DNA from: Dendrolimus kikuchii
Taxonomy: Eukaryota; Arthropoda; Insecta; Lepidoptera; Lasiocampidae
Length of the DNA stretch: 64,000 nt
Assembly: GCA_019925095.2 (NCBI GenBank)
Contig: CM034392.1
Location: forward strand, 15,572,387 to 15,636,386
Direction of reading: 5' to 3'
Part shown: positions 1 to 12,570 of the stretch, piece by piece
Position numbering within the stretch: position 1 is the stretch's first letter
Layout: each line of letters starts with the position of its first letter
Notes under the pieces: generated by a model
What the model saw: only the letters and a program-made list of their open reading frames with translations
The model's database searches: none
Told to the model about the DNA's origin: nothing
Translations under genes and position numbers: made by a program

Positions 1-850
1 ACAAATTTTATTTAATGGACAAATGATGCTCAATTATCAAATGTTTGAATGTAGATGTTTGATGTAGCTTGTCTGATTTTCAAGGGGAGGGAGTTCCACA
101 GGCGAACAGCCTGTAACGGCAAAAGAGTTTCCTACAAAGGACGAAGTGTGTTTAGGTATCATTAGCAGAAGATTTTCATTTGAGCGCAAATTACAGGAAT
201 GAGATTGATAGTGGAAAATAAAAAGTTCCTTTAAATATGGGGCAGTACAGGGGTTGAAAAGGATATTGTACAGAAGGGAGAGTAGGTGAACATTTCGGCG
301 AAGGTGAATAGGCAGCCATTTAAGTTTATTAGGAAATTCGGAGATATGGTCATATTTATGCAGCACAAATATGAACCGGATACAAACTTTTTAAAGGCGT
401 TCAAGCTTATCCAGTGGTTCTTGGGTTATGTTTAGATAGCAATCATCAGTATAATCAAGAAGGGGGAGAAGCAAGGATTGAGCAAGCATAATCTTAGTAT
501 CAGAGTAGGTATGAAATTCTTTAGTCTTCTTAGTGAAGCGGATGACGTGAAAAATTTCTGACTAATTTCAGTCAGATGAGACCGCTAAGACAGTTCTCTG
601 TCAATGATAATTCCTAAATTTTTTACAGTTTCACTGATTTCAATGCGCACACCATCATACACAACATGGGGAAACAAAGACCAGTCAATTTTGGAGACAA
701 GCCTAGAACTGTCGATTATTACGTTAGTCTTTTTCGGATTAACGCTCAGACCATTCAGAGATCCAAATTAATTTTTAATATTTTTGTTTCAGGTAAGTGT
801 CATGAGCGACTACATGAACTACGGAGAGCCTCTTTGCTGCCTGCCTAGGT
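1..850 (-). mobile_element. Decayed non-LTR retrotransposon (LINE), 3' half of reverse transcriptase
   Basis: Read on the minus strand from about 780 downwards, the translation gives RT palm/thumb-like pieces: NGLSVNPKKT, then SRLVSKIDW, then VKNLGIIID. After a gap with breaks comes an open stretch (366-37) containing LKWLPIHLRR, the typical C-terminal motif of CR1/jockey-group LINE polymerases. The order and spacing fit an RT C-terminal region. A poly(A) signal AATAAA lies on the minus strand at 12-7, so the 3' end is near the window edge. Frames are broken, so it is dead. Clade is uncertain. Confidence 0.7.
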
Positions 851-3800
851 AATGTCTTTTCGTTCGGTTGATGTTTGCACGTAATTCTGTGTTCTGGTTA
901 AAGCACAATGCACCAGGTTGCAGTGATGGTGTCAGTCACCCCGTCCTAACGGGGCTCGCCCTATGCCAGCTCTCGGGCGCGGGCTGCCGTCACCATGCCG
1001 CGATAGCCGTGCTATAGCGATTACTAATGCAGCTGCAACTGGACTCCTGACGCATACATAACCTGGGCATTCAATACCCTTGGCCACGCCCCACTTTAAT
1101 AGTATTACTTTAAGGAAAATGTATTATAATACAAGTTTCTTACAATATGACTCAGAAACAATATGCTCAGTATAAGTCAGACCCCCGCCGGAGCACTTGT
1201 ACAAAATCTTTTAACTAAAGGAAACCGTTGTGGGTTTCGATTATTAAAGTAACAAAAGTCACACGATTTACGTAACAAAACATTTCTGGACATTAGTGAC
1301 CGTATTATTATTCAGTTACCAATGAAAGTTAGGGTAATTACAATACTACTTGGCAAAAAAATTAAATTTGTTTTAGAATATTCTTAATTATTAAGCTGTA
1401 TAAGTTAGCATCAGTATAACATAATAAAGTAGGTGTTTAGACTTTGAAAATAAATCTTTTCTACTTAAATACAATATTGTGAAACTATGACTTGGCCTCC
1501 CGCTGATATTTAATCATTAGGACGCAGATTTCAAAAATCCTCAGTCGTACTATCGTTTATTGCGACAATGCATCAACTATCTGGGAATGTCGGTTACGAA
1601 ATTCTAACAATAGGAAGCTAAAAAAGGATCCCAACAAAAAATTCAATCCAAGATTTTTTGCGTTCAAAAAAATTCGATTTTAACAATAATTTGGCGTTCC
1701 TAAAAAATCACAGAAGACTTTAATATCGCGATCTTGCGAAGTTGGACAAAAAGTTGGACATTACCTGTTCTTGAAATCCGATATCAAAAGAAGGGGTAGG
1801 TCGGGTCGCACCCTGTTTTTTTTAAATCTATTATCATTCTTAACAATAAATAGGGGTAAGTTTTTTAATTTACCTGCTTTTTGTAAAATTGCAAAAATTT
1901 TAACCTTTGTAAAGAATTCAAAAGGAAGTCTTATTCAAGGGTTGAACGATTTATATTTGGTTTTTGTGCATTCAACTGATGGTATTAACATTTTCAGATT
2001 GCTCTCTGATCCATTCACAATATGGGTCAGAATTAGACGAGCGCGTAATATCTCTTATTAACCCACATCACGTCAAGACCAGGGCAGCATTAGTTTTAAA
2101 TCGTATTATCTTAAAACCAGTATTAGACAATAGATGGGCCGTTGTAGACAAAAAATACTAAGGGTTTAGAAATGAGACAAAGTCATATTGTTAAGACTTT
2201 CTCCGAAATTCATTATTGGTGATTATTAGTTAAAAGTATGAGGGCCCCGAGGCAGTATTTTAAAAACAATTTTCATTTTTGTTGTCTTTTGTGAATGAAT
2301 TATAACAGCTCTGGGTTTTAGGGTCGTTTTCCTTGTATTTATTGGTGAGATAGGTGAGTGGTATAGCAAGAACGTGGTACTGCACCGTTACACGCACTCG
2401 CGGAGTTGAGTGCACGCGCGAGCGGTCGCCGACACCACCATTTATGACCCACGTCCTCAGTTCTAAGCCTTTAATTTCTAAAAACGCAAATCTAGATAAG
2501 TTAAATCAATCACAATCATCACAAAACAAAGTAATTCTTTATAACTCTGACCTATGTTAGGATTTTTTTATAGTTTCGTAAAGTTAAAAACAAAAGTATA
2601 TTTCACGGAAAGATTATTCGAGATATAAGTAGCCTATTTATTTTTACATTCTTTTAAAAATAAAATTATATTTACAGTGAAACCAAAATAGTAGGCACAC
2701 TGACAGTATCTACTGTACTTACGTCTCTACTCTCCCTCCACAGTATCTTTCTATCTAGACAAATAGAAGATAGATAGAAAACATTTTATTATTTACCACA
2801 CACATAAGATTTACTTGCAGTCATTTCGTGACGATATTTTGCTATGAATGATATTTCGCGACCTAAAATCCAAAAAACGCTAACTGTCTTACCAACTCTC
2901 ATTCTTATTTGTACATTAGTATGGATTTCTCCAACGTGACTATAACAAAGTAATTGATAGTCAAATCAACCACTTTGTCTCAATCAACCGAGCCACTTTT
3001 TATCATTTTATAAAACTGCAGTCTCTTAGATTTACGAACGTATTGAGTTGTGGTGTCTAACTAGTCACTAACTATTATTTATAGTTTAAAATCAAATTTA
3101 TCTTTTTCATGATATTTTGAAAATAAAATAATATCAAAGAATAATATACTATTTTAACACCCGCTCTTCTACATCCATATGTGAACACTGTAAAATATCT
3201 GATTCTAGTTTACTATTCAGTTCCAAAACTCTTACTAAATTTTGATAATGTTTTCTATGAACTACTTAATTAGGGAGACTATCTATCTACATCCTAGACT
3301 CGTGTTATATCAGCTTGAGAATATTTTTACATACATAGGTTATGAGTATTATTCTAAATATTATATATAAGTAGATAGATAGATAGACACTTTAATATAG
3401 TGTTGTAGACCGAACTAGTATTATTCAAATTGTGTACAAAGGGCGGTCTTATCGCTAAAAAGCGATCTATTCCAGACAATCCGTGGCAAGGATATTTCTG
3501 ATATATATTATATAATACATACAATAATTATAAAATTATAATATTGAGTAATGCCACGCGGTATGGCGTGTGGCTGGCATGCGTAGCATATGCGTTCTAA
3601 CCCGCCTTCTTCCTCGCAAAAAAACCTCACAAAAGACAGAAATCCATATAATTTGGCATCTTTCTCCATATTCACTTTTCAACTAACGACAAGGTGCGGT
3701 TTACATTGCGTTTCACCGACATCTGGAGAACGAGGAAGTGTTGTACAACAATGTCGAAATGTGAGAACTCACAATTGCCAAAAACTTCTTCAAAATACGT

Positions 3801-4246
3801 CGTTTTTTTTAAATTAATTGTCTGAATCACCTTACAGTTTGGTAACTTATGTACTGAAAATTGTACTATAAATCCTTTGTCGACAAAGGTCAATGTACGA
3901 TACCTGCCGTAAGCTAAACCCATCAGCAAGGCAAAGACATTCTTTAGTGTTTCTTCTTGTACGCTGACAACATCATTCACTGTTACAATATAATTACATC
4001 AATTCCAATAATGGTTACCGAAGCCTACGCAAATGTTTTACACTAATAATAAACAGTTTGATTAACCGTAAAAAACGTTTAGTCCCCTTTGATTTACAGC
4101 CATCGTTATAAAGCTAGTCTTGACTAACACTGTCTATATAGTATAATTATAAAGCCTATTTATTACTTATACTACTATGCGTTTCCCCGCAACTTTTCCG
4201 TTCCTTATTCCTGCATGTACATATATGTCAATGTACAAGTAAAAAA
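851..4246. other. Non-coding AT-rich DNA; GC-rich patch at 900-1092
   Basis: No ORF here resembles a protein. The exception to the AT-rich background is 900-1092, which is GC-rich and includes CCACGCCCC at 1084-1092, a KLF/Sp-like GC box. It could be a regulatory patch, possibly inside an upstream E75 intron if an E75C-type promoter lies left of the window (inference). The other ORFs in this stretch (for example 1771-2061 and 3672-3980) are short and look like chance. Confidence 0.5.
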
Positions 4247-4533
4247 TGCGTAGTAGCATAGTGGCTAACCTCGCGTTTCAAAATGATGTGGGGTCAGCCG
4301 GGAAACATACACCACAAGCAGTTTAATGACCTAATGTGCATTTTGTATACAAGCTCCGCGTGCTGACGGTAAAGGAAAACAACGTTACAACACTTGCAGA
4401 TCGGAATAATCGGTATATACGTTCACGTAAAGCCACCCTGAACAAGCGTGGCGGCTATATAGTCCGTTTGTCCTAACAGTGAGGAGGCTCTGAGCCAAGC
4501 TGTGGGACGTTTATAGGCTGATATTATGTTATA
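4247..4533 (+). mobile_element. tRNA-derived SINE copy (diverged)
   Basis: It starts with a tRNA-like A-box region (TAGTAGCATAGTGGCTAACC). It shares the downstream blocks of the better copy at 46473: the ACCTAATGTGCAT block, the AAGGAAAACAACG block, AACAAGCGTGGCGG, and a 3' end reading TGTGGGACGTTTATAGGCTG. The B box is degraded. Plus orientation. Confidence 0.7.
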
Positions 4534-4894
4534 CTCTTACTAGTACTTGCAATAGTTTCTTGTCAAAATTCTATTATTATTTTGACTCTATCATTATAAT
4601 TAGTACATTTAGACTTGAAACTTTTAATTATTTCAGCATACTAATTGTTTCTGTACCAATTATATTACATCACGTGATTTGGATACCACTTTTTGTATGT
4701 ACTTATTTTTTGTTAATGAAAGTAGACAGATGGTATTCGCGTGAGTGCACTATACTATAGAAAAGTGATTGAAACCGGTCCGATAGTAAAATGAAAGTTG
4801 GTTATTGATAATGTGCTGCACTTTCCCCGAGTAAGTAACTGCATTTCGCCCATATAACCCATGTGCGTGGCATATGTGGTAACTTCGTCCCTAA

Positions 4895-5112
4895 ATGCAC
4901 CCATGTATCATTTCAATAATGAGGATTCGAATCCTAGTCGGGGAGCATGCACTAATCACGCATTTTTTCTCGCCCAATGTACATATTAATACAGTTACCA
5001 TGTGCTGAGGGCGAAGGAATCTGTGAAACCAACTACTCGGTTTGGATAAGCGTGCCAGTGACAAAATGGACAGGTCGGAAGCCTGCGACGGAATGTTTAT
5101 GGACTATAATTA
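4895..5112 (+). mobile_element. tRNA-derived SINE copy (diverged)
   Basis: This is the same family as the copy at 4247. A B-box-like GATTCGAATCC lies near 4925. It is followed by the shared CAATGTACAT, ACCATGTGCTGAGG and ATAAGCGTGCC blocks and a diverged 3' end reading GAATGTTTATGGACT. Two copies within 1 kb in the same orientation suggest repeated insertion. Confidence 0.6.
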
Positions 5113-5799
5113 TTTCACGTAATTTTCATTACGTAATCACGTAAGTCATATCTATAGGATATACACTTATCGGCACAATTAACCACCCGAATAATATTTT
5201 GAAGATTAAATGAAAATGAGGCTTTAGGTCGATGCTTTTGTTACTAAATTGGATTTTACTAATTTTTTAAAGATAATCTGTCATAAAGTGTTAACAATTG
5301 GTTTGATTAAAGAATAAACCAAGAAAATGAAAAATTGCGATTTCTAGGAAAAAATGCACTGTAGTCAAATATTCCATATTTTTTTAATTATTAATTTTAA
5401 ACCTTTTTTAATGGTGGCTATTTCTTATGACGTCATAAAGATGATTTAGAAGCCCATCCATTATGTCTTTTATGTAATATTGGGGGATGTTTTCCCATTA
5501 CATTTCAGCTGCAGTTTTCAACTCAGGGGTGGTGATGGAAATTAAGTTACAAATTTTAATTTACCTTTTCAAATTATTTTTACCCTACTCTATGAGGTTC
5601 AAGTTAGAATTTTGAGCAGATCATGAAAAATCGAGGAACTCAATGATACTCAAGGATGATATAAGTGACGTGTGGACGAGCATTATCATGGATTAAGGAA
5701 AAAATTACTAAAAAATAACGTAAATGGCATGTGAGGTGTTTCTACGACGTCTTACAAGTGCTGTTGAGTGATGAGTGTCATTATATCCACTACAACTAA
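5113..5799. other. Non-coding AT-rich DNA
   Basis: Nothing recognisable was seen between the SINE and the transposase remnant. Confidence 0.5.
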
Positions 5800-6250
5800 T
5801 TCTATACGGGTCTCAAAAGTCTTACCGCTGTAGCTGAACACTTATAAGCCAATAGATAGCGCTGTACAATAATTGAGGTCGCAAACGATTCCAGAAACGT
5901 ACAAAGAATATATAAAAATTTCCAACAATAATAGATAGGCCTGTGAGGCATAGCTATTGCCTCGCTGGAAGATCTTCCTTTGAGACGGAGGAGCATTCCA
6001 TCACGCTTCTCCCCCCTATACGGGGCACTCTCTTCACCACCCTGTAGCATTATAGAGCTCCTCTGAAAACCTACTGTTTCAACGTACTAAACTCAGTAAA
6101 TCTATTACCACGGCATCTGTATACATGGAAACGTCCATCAGGACCTCCCAGAGTAATTATGGACTCATCAAAAATGAGAACTGTATTCTAAAGCTTCTAA
6201 GTCCAAATCCGTATTTCCGGAAAAAATTTAAGTGCTCTTCAAAGAGCTGT
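5800..6250 (-). pseudogene. Decayed Tc1/mariner-type transposase remnant
   Basis: The minus-strand translation from about 6180 reads VLIFDESIITLGGPDGRFHV and then YRCRGNRF. This resembles the Tc1-family catalytic block in which a DE(S/T) motif is followed by a GxDGRxxVYR sequence. Downstream frames (5802-6050) are shifted, and no second aspartate (the DNDPKH block) is recognised. Terminal inverted repeats were not identified. What is seen is a short conserved block; the family call is inference. Confidence 0.5.
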
Positions 6251-8471
6251 CGTCAATTTTAGAACACAAGCAGACTGATACCCCCTTAAATTCTTCTCTT
6301 CTAGCCTTTATCTAATCTTTATATCGACTTTTTGTTCACCAAACAAGCAGTTATGACTCTGGAAACCTGTCGAAAAGTGATTTCTTAGAAATTTGAAAGC
6401 GCTGTTTTTGTTGTTTTCTTTTTAAGTACACCTTCCGAGATCTTGTTCCAATCTTCCGGAGTAGGAGCCAGTCTCTTAATGACGCCAGATGGCATTGATG
6501 ACCGTGGTTCATGGATAATCAAGGATAGAACCGATTGGATGCGGGCTAAAACCAATATCAGAAACAACCACAGCCCTGGCTACTCCAGCTGCATCAAGTG
6601 GCATTATTATGACTTAATTGGTGCTATAAATCTCTATTGATAATGTTTAAACACGATAGTTTTGAAAAGAAAGCCCGGAAATAAATTTAACAGTCATACA
6701 AAACGAACTGTAAAAATGTCAGATTACGACTAAATCAGGAAAAATTAAGTCAGATTCAAATCTCCTTTTACGACAGTTGTTTAATTTATTATTAAAACAC
6801 CCACTTAACCAATGGTTAAGGGTCCCGTAAGTATTAGATGTCGATAGAAAAAAATATAGCACTTCAAAGGGATGGGCGGTTAATTGAGTCTGTAAGTGTA
6901 TAACATTCTACAGTCATAGATCGTATATACCTTTAGAATGCTATGTCTAGGTCTGGTTTTAGATTATAATTAAATAAAAAACACTTAACAACTATACAAT
7001 ATATTTGTATCATAACAATTAAATATTATTTAAAAAAATCATACCCATACTAATCATAAATATGCAAAGTGACTTTATATGAGTATTGTAATTCTTCTTC
7101 ACAGCCTTGCGAATGGTCTGAAAATGAAATTTGGTTATAATAGGATGACTGCACAATTAGTTTTATTGCGAAAAACATATTCAAAATTTATACGTTCAAG
7201 AAAAGATAAAATAAATATTGTAAGATCGCTGCACTGGGATTCGGAGGCTTAAATTTCGTGGAGTGTTTTTAAATAAAATTATGGAGGGACGATTGTCAGA
7301 GTAGGTGATTTAAATAAATTCAAGGGGATCATTTGCGTCGCAAACAACGACGGGGTCAGTAGACTCGAGCGCACAACTGCCGAAATTATCGCGGCCGGTA
7401 CACGAGGCGCTCGCGCGCCGCCCGGCCAACGAACGCGCCAAGGCCACGGGCCTCGCTGGCCCCGCGCCACTCCACAACACATCACGTCAATCTATAAACC
7501 TATAACCTAACTAAGCTACGGCTAAACCACACGAAACAGAAATAAATTCCTGACAGATGATGGAAACTTTCAATGTTAATTTCACAAAAGAGTTGCCTCG
7601 AAATTGACATAAATGTAAAGAGTTAGTTATTCATTTAAGAGGAGACTAAATGTCAGACTGGATAAACGTTATGAAAAGCGTGGGTGCGAGTCGAGATAGA
7701 TGCGAAGGCTGGGCGGGTGGCGTAAGAGCTGCGGGAGTCGGCGAAGGCGCGGGGTTGAGGAGCGCGGGCGGCGCGGCAGGTGGTAGCGTCAACGCGCGGC
7801 CATGAACTTTCTTCGGACATGTTTTCAGGAGCGAATACTGCGCAATATTCTACGACTAAGCCTGCCTGAGCCCCGGTCTCCGACCTTTCTCCGCGCCTTC
7901 TAATCGTTAAATGTTATTAAGGTCAACATGTACCTACTTTCAGGAAAATTTATTCTCCATAAACTCCGAAGTTTCAGGCCAAAAAACGCGTTGTCCTGAT
8001 TAGTTAGAGTTCAGTAAACATTTTAGGTTGAGACCCCTACTACTTCGATTTAATAAATATTGTATTTAAATGCTCATGTTATTTCCATAATTAACCGTAT
8101 CGTATTAGTGCTTATCAACATGCATTTAGTTCAAATTCAAGTGGAACTCTGTTAATTGCATATGGATCGAAGACAGGAAGACACATTTAAAGAAAATACG
8201 ACACGTCCCAGTAATATTTTAACAATTCTTCGCTTCGCATACGTAAAATGAGGTTAGTGTATTTTTGTTTTCGTTGAATGTATGAAAGTAGATAGTATGT
8301 AAAAGTCGTATAAAATTATCATGTTTGGATTGTCTATTTTGATTTACAGTGTTTTTGTGTCGCTAGCGAGTTCTAATAAATGTAACACAAGGAAATGTTC
8401 TATATGGCACTTCCTCATTCTTATGAGCGATTTTCTTGTGTAGTTGAAAAATGTGACGTAACTTATAATCT
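6251..8471. other. Non-coding DNA with two GC-rich patches
   Basis: The region is AT-rich except for 7325-7480 and 7680-7900. These patches stand out from the background and hold only short, featureless ORFs (for example a 51-codon frame from 7649). AAGGTCA near 7917 is a nuclear-receptor half-site. The patches could be regulatory DNA of E75, 10-11 kb upstream of the E75A promoter, or an unrecognised untranslated exon. No coding claim is made. Confidence 0.45.
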
Positions 8472-8497
8472 TACCAATGCTGTGCACAGCATTGGTA
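8472..8497. repeat. Perfect 26-bp palindrome
   Basis: TACCAATGCTGTG is followed immediately by its exact reverse complement, with no spacer. Confidence 0.85.
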
Positions 8498-8772
8498 GAT
8501 TGTACAACTACGTGTGTGTATGTATGTAGGTACATCGTCGTAGCGCAGCACTGTATTACTCGGAGTACTGCGATTAGGTGCACGGCATGCAACTTGAAGG
8601 ATATCAATAATAATATTAAAGGATAATAAATAACAATTAACGATACATAACTAACTATTCGTAAGCCTATCGATATTTTAGTATTTTTAATTCAAACAAA
8701 ACAAAACAAAAACATTGTAACAGAAAGTAAATTTAGAGAATTATTAATGAATAACAAATTTATAATATAAAT

Positions 8773-8820
8773 GGGAGATATGGATCACACTCACAAAACC
8801 AAGTGTGATCTATATCTCCC
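8773..8820. repeat. 19-bp stem, 10-nt loop hairpin
   Basis: The left arm GGGAGATATGGATCACACT (8773-8791) pairs with 8802-8820 with one mismatch. The loop is 8792-8801. Flanks do not extend the stem, so it is short for an insect miRNA precursor; it may be a tiny foldback element. Confidence 0.8.
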
Positions 8821-10219
8821 AAATTGAATGTCCGATGCAACTTAAGATTCCAGTTGATAATTTTCTAGCCTATGTAGTCATCAATATAATTGCTGATTTG
8901 GATTGCATATATCTACATTAATTTTAGGATCGATATTATCATTTTTTTGGAATATCTGTGTAAACCTAAATGCAATACTCCGTTGCATTTAATTTATGCA
9001 TTGCTACGTTGCATTCTTTTACTATTTGTAGGCACTTATAGAGTATTCTATAATGCGTGGTATGGCAGTTGTCCTCTGCTTATATAGCAGGAAGTCTCGT
9101 CTTGATGTTAAATATCAAGGCAAGTTTGACTGTGAGGTTACCAAAAGCAGGTTGACGTTAAGCAGACTACGAATTTCATATTTTATCACGATACCAAGAA
9201 AACGAAATCTTATACAGAGCTACCGAGTACATAGTAAGTATAAATAGAATGGGAAATTAAAATTTATTTTATGGTAATTTTTATTTCAAAATATATTAAA
9301 TTGATTTTTTTGTTTTGTTTTTAAGTAAGCAATTAGTACAGTATTTTATTATCTACATCATATTATTAATCATTTTAAACGTAAACATTGTGCTATGATG
9401 GATGACCTGGTTGGTAAGTTTGGTTAGTAGATATGTAGGTATTACAGAGTCGTGCTTCCTCATCGGCATTGCCTTGAGTCTGGCATTGCTGCTAATTCAG
9501 CACAATTCGACATTGACATGTTCCGATTTAACGAGGAAGTGCTCCTAGCCGTGTCGCGGTCGCTCGCAAATTTTAAATCTTTGTAATAAATACATATTTT
9601 ATGTGCTACGTTATTTAGGTTAATTGATTGAAAATTACATTAGTAATTCCAACTTCACATCATTACTTCATGTGCACAAATTGGGTGTAGGAATAATGAT
9701 GACCACATAGTATCCATCGAAATATAATAAAGCTAGTATTATTTTTATGGGTTCTAAGTATTGAATCATGTCGCGTCCGCTCGGGGTCATTGTTATAGCT
9801 CGTTTTCGCACCTAATGTGATATTTTGCCAGGTCTCGAAGGCCAGATTGCGTTACGAGTTAAAGATGAATTTCACGAAGCATCTAATAATTTAACTAGAT
9901 AATAAACAAGGTAGGTAAATTGTGCGATTTCTTTAAATCACTCCAGTTCGAAAACAACATGTGTTACAATTGAGATTATAGCTATTTTGAAATTATCTAT
10001 GCTGTCAGTTGTATCATCATTAAAACCACATAAAAACTACAATTTTTGTAATTTTTTAATTTACATAACGTATTTATGTTGTTAAGATCAAATTCAGAAT
10101 GCTGACTGAAAAATGCTAAAGGTTTTTCTTTTTACAAGTAATCTAATAAGTAATGAATGGTACTCAGAAACTTATGGCATCAATGGCATAAGAATTAAAT
10201 TTATTTTTAATGCAATTGA
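8821..10219. other. Non-coding AT-rich DNA
   Basis: No gene, repeat tail or clear structure was recognised. CGTTGCATT-like 9-mers recur near 8980-9015 but are low complexity. Confidence 0.45.
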
Positions 10220-10323
10220 GGCGGAGACAGGTGTTAGGTGATCGTTGTTGTGGGGCCAGTGGGGCCCCGGGCCAGGCGTCAGGCGTCACCGCATCGGACT
10301 ATTAATTGAACGCACCCGACAAG

Positions 10324-10337
10324 TGACCTTGGCCTTG
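10324..10337 (-). promoter_or_regulatory. Candidate FTZ-F1 / nuclear-receptor site in a GC-rich patch
   Basis: On the minus strand the sequence CAAGGCCAAGGTCA contains CCAAGGTCA, which fits the FTZ-F1 consensus YCAAGGYCR, preceded by a second AAGGCC half-site. It lies within a GC-rich patch (10220-10400) in AT-rich DNA. FTZ-F1 and E75 are known partners in the ecdysone cascade. Regulatory use is inference from motif and setting. Confidence 0.35.
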
Positions 10338-10837
10338 CCACGGATTGCCGAATCAACCGAGGTCGTCCACGATTGAGAGCGTCCGGATCACACGGCCTGT
10401 ATGCCATGATAGCTTATTCATGCTCATATAGACATAATAACTGACGAACTGTTACTGAAACTGCGGAATGAAAATTAGTTTTTACTAACTCTCACACTTA
10501 TATACTCCCGCAGGTAGACGCACTTGGAACCTATAATTACACACATACACACACTTCTTTATTTTCTTTCATAATGTTCAAAGTTATCGGTTATAATAGT
10601 AATAGAGGGACAGGAGTACCATCACACAGGGTTTACCTAGTTTGAGCTCCTGACTTTACTTACCACTTCAAGTTTCTCTAATTGTGTACTCTTCCTTTGT
10701 TTTTTTTGTGGGAAATAAATCAAAATAAATATATATACATATACTTCAACTAACAATCCTAAACACCTCTACCAAGGCCAAAGTCATAATAACATTTAAA
10801 TAATATAGCCCCATGAGTTTACTATCACATCATATGT

Positions 10838-10884
10838 AAATTACACAACATTAATTCATTATTAATGAATTAATGTTGTGTAAT
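10838..10884. repeat. Perfect 23-bp inverted repeat with 1-nt centre
   Basis: The arm from 10838 to 10860 is exactly reverse-complementary to 10862-10884 around a single T. It lies directly against the LINE 3' fragment that starts near 10891. Confidence 0.85.
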
Positions 10885-10890
10885 TAATTC

Positions 10891-11054
10891 AGGTGATGTC
10901 AGGAGCCTTAAGAACAGACGAGTGTGCATGACAAGAGTTATGAATGTCAAAGAGGCAAGTGAGGTGTGTAAGAATAAGCCTAAATGGCACTCTGTTGTTC
11001 GTGCCTACCCCGCAAGGGAACTGGCGTGAAGTTATGTATGTATGTATGTATGTA
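10891..11054 (+). mobile_element. 3' end of a LINE with an ATGT-type tail (copy a)
   Basis: An open frame gives GDVRSLKNRR and then, after a one-residue difference, a 34-codon stretch from 10925 beginning CMTRVMNVKEASEVC and ending SVVRAYPARELA before TGA at 11027-11029. It is followed almost at once by a (TATG)n tail. A stop within a few bases of a tetranucleotide tail is typical of RTE-like LINEs with very short 3' UTRs. Four further copies are at 40053, 45731, 56246 and 60936. Confidence 0.7.
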
Positions 11055-12149
11055 ATTCATTATTAATTATTTATAATTAAACCTAACAATTGTCCCTCGA
11101 GATTCTTAGGTTAGTGCAAGTTAAATAATTATGAGATTATAGTATAATAATTGCATTTTTTAACTGATTACGTAATTTTTAAGTTTAAAAATTATGTAAT
11201 TTTAAGTTTCAAATTTCTATTAATTAAACAGTCAACTAGCCATAACTATATCCGTTTTTTCAGGTAGGTATAACGTACGTATGTAATAATATCAGTTCGT
11301 AAACCTTCCATTATTGAATACATTTTCCATTTGAAATGAATTAGGATTTCCAGACGGATTGTCGAGTTTCATGAATCGGTTACCTCGATTTGTATATTTC
11401 CTAAAAAAGTTATATTATCATCTTAGCTTTAAATCACTGTTGTATTTGGAGAGTCCTATTCGGAGCCCGGGTTCCTGTTTCCTTTTTTTTGTTCTCCAAT
11501 TCGCGTAGCCTCCAGCTTTCCTTGTCGCGAAACTGTTCGCAGGCATATTATCCGTTTTGACGCCAAGCCAGCATTTCCTGCTTCTACCTATTGCACCGAG
11601 ACCTGGCGAAGGCGACAAGCCTAGACATTTGTTCCCCGCTTAGCCAGAAATTTTCTGTAAAAGGTAGCCATAGCAGCGTAGCAGACTTTTGCAGTTTTTC
11701 TGCACTGTTACACAGATGAAGGCACGGATGAGGGAACTGCTAAAGCAGAGTTTTTTGGCGTGACTCCACATATCATATCTGTTACATACACCATGTTTAT
11801 GTCTCTCGAGCACGTTTTAAACACAATCAGTGTTTTAATTTTTATTGTAACAATATACCAATTACACTAGAAATCCCCGCATCCATTAGTCTGCCTAGTT
11901 TCATAACTTTTTCTAAGTATATTAACCAAAAATGTATAAGTTATATACAAACTAGTAAATGCTCTGACATCGTACCCTAAAAAGTTAGGCGCCCCAGTTC
12001 TTGAAGCACTGTATTCATTACAGACAGTGCTGACCCGTCCGCCAATGATCCGTTTTCCGAGAATGTCTGCTCTTAATAAATTCTTGGAAGAGTAAAAGGA
12101 CATATCCCGCGAACTTATTTATCTATGCCCAATTTTCAGTTAAAGATCA
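11055..12149. other. Non-coding AT-rich DNA
   Basis: No recognised features. Short ORFs at 11418-11618 and 11867-12103 on the minus strand show no family likeness. Confidence 0.45.
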
Positions 12150-12570
12150 TGCTTTTTAACCAACTTCATAAAGGAAGAATTTCCCAATTCGACTGCATGG
12201 TTTCTTTTTATGTTTGTTAGGGGATTTCTTCGTCAATTTCTTTTATTTGAAAGATACCCTTGAGGTGGTCGCATTATCACCAAGTCAGGGCTCTAATGAG
12301 TAGATCTCAGGGAAATTAAGAGATACATTCAAATATTGTAAGTGCATCGTGTTTAATATATTTTTATGTTCTAAAGCTATATTTGCGTTACTAAAAACAA
12401 AACCAACTTCAAAATAATACACTATAAAAATTTGTAAGTAAAAACATACAAAAATACAGACAGTTGAATTGAAAACCTCTCATTTTGAAATTCGTTTAAA
12501 AAGAAATCGACTTCAAGAGTAACTAAAAAGCAAAAAATAAATATTTTCTGCAACATCTTGAATGTTTAAT
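12150..12570 (+). repeat. Lepidopteran-type interspersed repeat (diverged)
   Basis: It begins AACCAACTTCATAAAGGAAG, continues with TTCCCAATTCGACTGCATG, and ends near a block reading AAGCAAAAAATAAAT and then GCAACATCTT. The same ordered blocks recur at 63445-63770, which supports a dispersed family. No coding capacity was seen; class is unknown. Confidence 0.5.

Noticed and set aside
7649..7804. E75C first exon in the GC-rich patch
   Set aside because: The 51-codon frame is Gly/Ala/Arg low complexity, with no likeness to E75C N-termini and no convincing phase-1 donor.
8773..8820. miRNA precursor
   Set aside because: The stem is only 19 bp with no extension in the flanks, too short for a typical insect pre-miRNA. 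Kept only as a hairpin.
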